Notes under the pieces: generated by a model
Told to the model about the DNA's origin: nothing
The model's database searches: none
What the model saw: the letters and a program-made list of their open reading frames with translations, nothing else
Part shown: positions 5,551 to 10,000 of the stretch, one piece after another
How positions within the stretch are numbered: the stretch's first letter is position 1
Layout of the letters: every line of letters begins with the position of its first letter
Translations under genes and position numbers: made by a program
Assembly: GCF_020217005.1 (NCBI RefSeq)
Contig: NZ_JAIWOI010000053.1
Span: 1-10,000 of the forward strand
Direction of reading: 5' to 3'
From: Rheinheimera sp.
Lineage (GTDB): Bacteria > Pseudomonadota > Gammaproteobacteria > Enterobacterales > Alteromonadaceae
Length of the DNA stretch: 10,000 nucleotides

Positions 5551-8004
5551 ATGAAAACAAAACCATGGTTAGTCGCGGCTTTTGTCGCAGCAAGTTTTAT
5601 CGGTTCTGCTATTGCTGCTGAACCTCAAACCTATCAGTTAACTCCTGTCAGTGTGAAAGCTCCGGAAAATGCGGCTCATGCAGCTTTTACCATGGAGCAG
5701 ATAATGGCCCATCCGGATTGGTTAGGGCGCCCGGCTGAAGGCGCCTACTGGGCCGATAACAACAGTCAGTTGTATTACCAGCAAAAACGTCAAGGCTCTG
5801 AAATTCGTGATTGGTACAGCATAAAAGCCGGCCAGGGCGAGATAGCCACAGCTGTCCCTATGGCCGACTGGCATTTAATGGGCTCAGCTCAGACAGTGTA
5901 CAGTCAGGATGGCAAATCTTTAGCTTATTTGTTTGAAGGTAATGTGTTTGTTAAACACCAGGGCAAATTAACACAGGTTACCCGTAGTTCAACTTCGTAT
6001 GAGGAAGTACAGTTTTTAGCGGATGGTCGTTTGGCATTTCGCTCTGGATGGACTTATCAGGTGCTGGATTTGACCACAGGCGCAGTGTCTGAACTGGTTC
6101 GTTTAAAAAATGCCGATAAACCTGCAGCACCAGAGATTGCTGACACTTATATGGCGCAGGAACAACACAAGCTGATTGGCTTTGTTGCCCTGACTCATAA
6201 AAATAAAACAGAGCAATTTGAACAACAACAGTTACTGGCAAAGCACAATAACGCTGTTGCCCCTGCTGCAATCTATCTGGATAAAAGCAAACGCATAGCT
6301 TCGGCCAGTTTGTCACCTAAAGGCGATATGTTGCTGGTCGCGCTAGCGGATAAAGGCGAGTGGCGTGATAAAACTGACATCATGCCAAACTATATAACTG
6401 CATCAGGTAATATAGCGGCGGAGGAAGTTCGTCGTCGGGTGGCTGACCAGAAACCTTCGTCTCATCAGCTGTTTTTAGTGGATTTAACAACTCAGCAAGC
6501 GACACAGCTGAAATACGACGACCTGCCAGGCTTTGATGAGGATGTATTAGCGGCGGTAAAAGCTGAAAATGCGAAAGCTCAAGGCAAAACTTATCAGTCG
6601 AAAAAAGCACCTCGTGCTATTGAACTGATCAATGATTGGAGCTGGGATCAGTCCGCTATTCAGTGGCATCAGTCCGGTTCGCAAGTGGCTGTGATGCTCA
6701 AAGCCTGGGACAACAAAGACCGTTGGCTGGCAACTGTTGATTTTGCTAAAAAACGTTTGGTAAATCAGCATAGATTGCATGATGACGCCTGGATCAACTA
6801 TAGCTTCAATGACTTTGGTTGGTTAAGCCAAAAAGAAACTTTGTATTACCTGTCAGAAGAGTCAGGTTATGCCCATCTTTATCTGAAATCCCTGAACGGC
6901 AACGCAAAAAAACTGACAGCCGGTACTTTTGAAGTCAGTAATCCACATCTGAGTAAAAATGATCAGTACCTGTATTTTAAAGGCAATGTCAGCCACCCTG
7001 GTATTTATGAAATTTACCGCGTCAATTTAAATTCCGGCCAATTAGAGCAAATGACAGCGCTAAAAGGTTCTGCTGATTATCAGTTATCGCCGGATGAAAG
7101 CAAGCTGCTGCTTACCTGGTCTAACTCTGTGACTCCACCTGAGTTGTACATGATGGAGAATAAACCTAAAGCTAAAGTCAGCCGTCTGACTCATACCATA
7201 TCAGCTGAATTGGCGGCGTTAAATCTGGCAGCTCCACAAGTGGTAGCCGTACCATCCAGCCATGGCAAACAACCGGTATTTGCCAAACTCTATTTGCCAA
7301 AAGATTACCAGCAAGGTGAAAAACGCCGGGCTGTTATTTTTAATCATGGAGCTGGTTATCTGCAAAACAGCGACTTAGGCTGGTCTGGCTATTTTCGCGA
7401 ATATCTGTTCCATAACCTATTGATCCAGCGAGGCTATGTGGTGATGGATATGGATTACCGAGCATCTAAAGGCTACGGTCGTGACTGGCGGACCGCGATT
7501 TACCGTCAAATGGGCACTCCTGAAATTCAGGATCTGGTTGACGGTGTCAAATACCTGGTTGCCAATGCTCATGTGGACCAACAGCGTATAGGTACTTATG
7601 GCGGGTCTTACGGTGGATTTATGACCTTTATGGCGCTGTTCACCGAGCCTGACTTATTTAAAGCCGGGGCGGCGCTGCGTCCTGTCGGAGATTGGGCCTA
7701 TTATAATCATGGCTACACTTCTAATATTCTGAATACGCCAGATGTAGATCCAATAGCCTATCGTCGCAGCTCGCCTATTTACTTTACACAAGGCTTAAAA
7801 GCTAAGTTGTTGATTAATGCTCCTATGGTTGATGACAACGTATTTTTCCAGGATACAGTGCGGGTCGTACAGCGGTTGATTGAGCATGAGAATGCCAATT
7901 TTGAAACTGCTATCTATCCGGTTGAGCCGCATGGCTTCCGTCAGCCAAGCAGTTGGCTGGATGAATACAAACGCATTTTCCGCCTGTTTGAACAAGAGTT
8001 GTAA
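5551..8004 (+). CDS. Secreted S9-family (prolyl oligopeptidase / DPP IV-like) serine peptidase
   Basis: Exported serine peptidase, 817 aa. Residues 1-22 form a Sec signal peptide (KTK, hydrophobic core, AIA cleavage site), so it acts in the periplasm or outside. Residues about 100-540 should form the beta-propeller that restricts access to the active site. From about 560 comes the alpha/beta-hydrolase domain: NHGAGY (598-603, oxyanion region), YRASKGYGRDW, the nucleophile elbow GGSYGGF with Ser686, D761 in VDDNVFF, and H794 in PVEPHGF. The triad is complete. The usual His-Gly three residues before the catalytic Asp is Ala-Pro here. The family cleaves short peptides, often after proline, but exo- or endo-activity cannot be told from the sequence. 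The ribosome site is weak (AAAGAAT). Promoter and terminator make it a single-gene unit. Confidence 0.94.
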   Translation: MKTKPWLVAAFVAASFIGSAIAAEPQTYQLTPVSVKAPENAAHAAFTMEQIMAHPDWLGRPAEGAYWADNNSQLYYQQKRQGSEIRDWYSIKAGQGEIATAVPMADWHLMGSAQTVYSQDGKSLAYLFEGNVFVKHQGKLTQVTRSSTSYEEVQFLADGRLAFRSGWTYQVLDLTTGAVSELVRLKNADKPAAPEIADTYMAQEQHKLIGFVALTHKNKTEQFEQQQLLAKHNNAVAPAAIYLDKSKRIASASLSPKGDMLLVALADKGEWRDKTDIMPNYITASGNIAAEEVRRRVADQKPSSHQLFLVDLTTQQATQLKYDDLPGFDEDVLAAVKAENAKAQGKTYQSKKAPRAIELINDWSWDQSAIQWHQSGSQVAVMLKAWDNKDRWLATVDFAKKRLVNQHRLHDDAWINYSFNDFGWLSQKETLYYLSEESGYAHLYLKSLNGNAKKLTAGTFEVSNPHLSKNDQYLYFKGNVSHPGIYEIYRVNLNSGQLEQMTALKGSADYQLSPDESKLLLTWSNSVTPPELYMMENKPKAKVSRLTHTISAELAALNLAAPQVVAVPSSHGKQPVFAKLYLPKDYQQGEKRRAVIFNHGAGYLQNSDLGWSGYFREYLFHNLLIQRGYVVMDMDYRASKGYGRDWRTAIYRQMGTPEIQDLVDGVKYLVANAHVDQQRIGTYGGSYGGFMTFMALFTEPDLFKAGAALRPVGDWAYYNHGYTSNILNTPDVDPIAYRRSSPIYFTQGLKAKLLINAPMVDDNVFFQDTVRVVQRLIEHENANFETAIYPVEPHGFRQPSSWLDEYKRIFRLFEQEL

Positions 8005-8019
8005 TGGTGTAAAACAAAG

Positions 8020-8066
8020 GCTTGTGATATTGGCCGCAGTACAGCTGATTTCACAAGCTATTTTTT
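8020..8066 (+). terminator. Probable rho-independent terminator of the S9 peptidase gene
   Basis: GCTTGTGA (8020-8027) pairs perfectly with TCACAAGC (8051-8058), followed by six T (8061-8066). The loop is long (23 nt), which weakens the call. It starts 15 bp after the stop codon. Confidence 0.7.
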
Positions 8067-8093
8067 CTGACGCAGAAATTTGTAATTTTGCGT
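8064..8093. repeat. Overlapping small inverted repeats after the terminator
   Basis: TTTCTG (8064-8069) and CAGAAA (8073-8078) form an inverted repeat with a 3-nt centre. It overlaps a second dyad, ACGCA (8070-8074) with TGCGT (8089-8093). These may be part of the terminator region or operator half-sites for the next gene. Confidence 0.3.
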
Positions 8094-8118
8094 AACCCTA
8101 AAAAACACCCGCTTATCC

Positions 8119-8153
8119 CAGACTCTGCTGCAGAGCTTTAGCAGCAGGCTCTG
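8119..8153 (+). promoter_or_regulatory. Leader segment with three competing hairpins
   Basis: Three stems compete for the same bases. CTGCTGC (8125-8131) pairs with GCAGCAG (8141-8147), extended by CAGA (8119-8122) with TCTG (8150-8153). CTCTGC (8123-8128) pairs with GCAGAG (8130-8135). CAGAGC (8131-8136) pairs with GCTCTG (8148-8153). A T run follows at 8165-8170, 11 bases later, too far for a standard terminator. It matches no riboswitch class I recognise. Confidence 0.35.
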
Positions 8154-8174
8154 TCAACCTCAGGTTTTTTCCGA

Positions 8175-8189
8175 CAGAAATGATTTCTG
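8175..8189. repeat. 15-bp palindrome upstream of the DUF885 gene
   Basis: CAGAAAT, one G, then ATTTCTG: perfect 7-bp arms around a single central base, the form of a dimeric repressor or activator site. It lies 69 bp before the start codon. The same CAGAAA/TTTCTG half-sites occur, in the opposite arrangement, at 8064-8078. Confidence 0.4.
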
Positions 8190-8258
8190 ACATTTTGATA
8201 CAACCAGCAGGAGCAGAGCGTTTTACCTTAACCTGGTCAACACAACCAGGGTATAGAT

Positions 8259-10000
8259 ATGAAATACAAACTACTGACATTGGCGCTTGCCGCCGCATTG
8301 ACGCAATTCTCAACTCAGGCTGCGAGCACAGAAAGTACGGCTAAGGTTAATGATTTGCAGCAGATCATGGCTAAAGCTGAAGGCATGAGTAGCAAACTTA
8401 TTGCTCTGACAGAAGCCTATATCGATGAACAGGAACCCCGTAATCCAATCAATGCGATGTACAGAGGAGACAACAGGTTTAACCATAGCTGGCCAAACTG
8501 GTTGTCTAAAGAATTTATTGCCCAGGGAAAAGCAATAGATCTGCGATATAAACAGGCGCTGTTGCACATAGACAAAACACAACTGAAAGGCCAGGACAGC
8601 TACACCTATGACATTTTCAGTAACATGCTGGAGCAAAATGCCAGATTAAGCCAATTTCCGTTTGAGCTATTACCACTAAACCAGTTTGTGTTCAGTCCAC
8701 ACAATGTATTTATGCAATTAGCCTCAGGTAAAAGCGCACAGCCTTTTAATAATGCAAAAGATTTTGACAATTTCCTGTTGCGTTCAGAAGCTTTTGTACT
8801 ATGGATGGAACAAGCCATAGAAAATATGAAATTAGGCATCACGCAAGGTGTAGTACAACCTAAAGCTGTGGTGCTCTCCATGTTGCCACAATTAAAAGCG
8901 CAGATTGTTGATGATCCGCTGAACAGTACGCTGATGCTGCCTTTGCAGACGGCAGGCGATAAGCTAAGTGCTGCAGAAAAGCAACGCCTGACCAAAGAAT
9001 ACAGCGATTTTATTGCTAAGCGTTTAACACCGGTATTTAAAAAAGCCAGTGAATTTGTTGAAAACGAATATTTGCCTGCAGCCAGAGAATCTTATGGCTT
9101 AAGCGCTTTACCCAATGGCAAAGCCTGGTACGAAATGATGATAGAGGTCAATACCACTATGCCGCTGACCGCAGGGCAACTGCATGAGACTGGCTTAAGT
9201 GAAGTGAACCGCATTCATGGTGAAATCGAAAAAGTGAAGCAACAAGTTGGTTTTAAAGGTGATTTAAAACAATTTTTTAAATTTATAAAGGAGGACCCTC
9301 AGTTTTATTTTTCTTCAGCTGAAGAGATTATTCAGGCCTATGAGCAAGTCAAAAACCGTATGGCTCAACAGGTCGGCAAGTCTTTTGCTGTATTGCCAAA
9401 AGCAGATTACATAGTGCAGCCTTATCCTGAATCTCAGGCAAAATCGGCACCCGGAGCTTCTTATATTCCTGCGGCTGCGGATGGTTCACGCCCTGCGGTG
9501 TTTTTTGCCAATACCTATAATCTGCGTGGGCAGCCTAAATATGGTGTAGAAACTTTATCTATCCACGAAGCCGTACCTGGCCATCATTTGCAGTTGAGCC
9601 TGCAAAATGAGGTGAAAGCTTTACCCCGCATACGCAGTCAAACCTTTTACACTGTTTTTGCCGAAGGCTGGGCATTGTACGCAGAGAGTCTTGGAAAAGA
9701 GCTTGGCTTTTTTAGCGATCCCTATCAGTACTATGGCATGTTAAGCGCTGAGTTGTTCCGTGCTATGCGTTTAGTGGTGGATACGGGTCTGCACGCTAAA
9801 GGCTGGAGTCGGGAGCAGGCAATTCAGTACATGCTGGAAAATTCCACCATGGCGGAGTCTGACGTTGTCGCAGAAGTCGAACGATACATGGTGATGCCAG
9901 GTCAGGCTTTATCCTATAAGACGGGGCAGCTGAAGATCCGTGAGCTTCGGACTTACGCTGAGCAGGCCTTGGGAGACAAATTTGATGTTAAAACTTTCCA
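8259..10000 (+). CDS. DUF885 family protein, probable secreted metallopeptidase, 3'-truncated
   Basis: Open from the ATG at 8259 to the right edge (580 codons, no stop), so the last residues are missing; family members are usually about 580-620 aa. Residues 1 to about 22 are a Sec signal peptide (KYK, Leu/Ala core, TQA/QAA cleavage area). The DUF885 signatures are present in order: HEAVPGHHLQ (H436, E437, H442), EGWALYAE (E469-E476), and near the end the block around MPGQALSYKTGQLK. The His/Glu pattern resembles zinc-peptidase active sites, so a periplasmic or secreted metallopeptidase is likely, though few members have been studied. AGGG (8248-8251) lies seven bases before the ATG. It follows another secreted peptidase in the same direction, but a terminator and a 254-bp leader separate them. 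Confidence 0.92.
   Translation, partial: MKYKLLTLALAAALTQFSTQAASTESTAKVNDLQQIMAKAEGMSSKLIALTEAYIDEQEPRNPINAMYRGDNRFNHSWPNWLSKEFIAQGKAIDLRYKQALLHIDKTQLKGQDSYTYDIFSNMLEQNARLSQFPFELLPLNQFVFSPHNVFMQLASGKSAQPFNNAKDFDNFLLRSEAFVLWMEQAIENMKLGITQGVVQPKAVVLSMLPQLKAQIVDDPLNSTLMLPLQTAGDKLSAAEKQRLTKEYSDFIAKRLTPVFKKASEFVENEYLPAARESYGLSALPNGKAWYEMMIEVNTTMPLTAGQLHETGLSEVNRIHGEIEKVKQQVGFKGDLKQFFKFIKEDPQFYFSSAEEIIQAYEQVKNRMAQQVGKSFAVLPKADYIVQPYPESQAKSAPGASYIPAAADGSRPAVFFANTYNLRGQPKYGVETLSIHEAVPGHHLQLSLQNEVKALPRIRSQTFYTVFAEGWALYAESLGKELGFFSDPYQYYGMLSAELFRAMRLVVDTGLHAKGWSREQAIQYMLENSTMAESDVVAEVERYMVMPGQALSYKTGQLKIRELRTYAEQALGDKFDVKTF

Noticed and set aside
8125..8170. Terminator or attenuator from the 8125-8147 stem and the T run at 8165-8170
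   Set aside because: The T run is 11 or more bases past the stem, so it does not fit an intrinsic terminator; kept only as a structured leader.
8310..8995. Two minus-strand open frames (8310-8636 and 8606-8995)
   Set aside because: Both are antisense to the DUF885 gene, whose plus-strand frame has a signal peptide and family motifs throughout.

Overview
The window is bacterial chromosome, moderately AT-leaning and gene-dense. It looks like a gammaproteobacterium of the Alteromonadales/Chromatiales type (Rheinheimera, Alishewanella or a relative). This is inferred from an AzoR close to the E. coli form, an ECF sigma/ChrR pair, abundant secreted S9 and DUF885 peptidases, and intergenic palindromes. 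No sequence here fixes the genus. There are no rRNA, tRNA, CRISPR, insertion-sequence or phage signals.

Layout. (1) 2-679 (+) is the 3' end of a metallo-beta-lactamase-fold/rhodanese fusion, cut by the left edge. (2) 680-838 lies between two convergent genes and is dominated by a ~100-bp element with dyad symmetry. (3) 839-2072 (-) is a two-gene operon, an ECF sigma factor followed by its ChrR-type zinc/cupin anti-sigma factor, overlapping by 17 nt. (4) 2073-2304 is a divergent control region with repeated TTAGATT-like motifs. (5) 2305-2910 (+) is azoR, an FMN-dependent NADH-azoreductase, closed by a clear terminator. (6) 2984-3197 holds a second palindromic intergenic element and three TGTTATTT repeats. 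(7) 3198-5378 (+) is a large uncharacterised protein with an EF-hand-like loop near the N-terminus and three hydrophobic segments near the C-terminus, followed by a strong terminator. (8) 5551-8004 (+) is a secreted S9-family serine peptidase with its own likely promoter and terminator. (9) 8067-8258 is a leader rich in palindromes and competing hairpins. (10) 8259-10000 (+) is a secreted DUF885 family protein, a probable metallopeptidase, cut by the right edge.

How the genes fit together. Sigma and ChrR should form a stress switch: in the studied Rhodobacter pair, ChrR holds the sigma factor until singlet oxygen or related oxidants release it. The divergently transcribed azoR (quinone/azo reduction) would be a natural redox partner if the shared 232-bp region controls both, but that is inference. 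The S9 enzyme and the DUF885 protein both carry signal peptides and could act on peptides in the periplasm. Each seems to be its own transcription unit. The least explained items are the 726-aa EF-hand/membrane protein, the two related palindromic intergenic elements, and the folded leader of the DUF885 gene.
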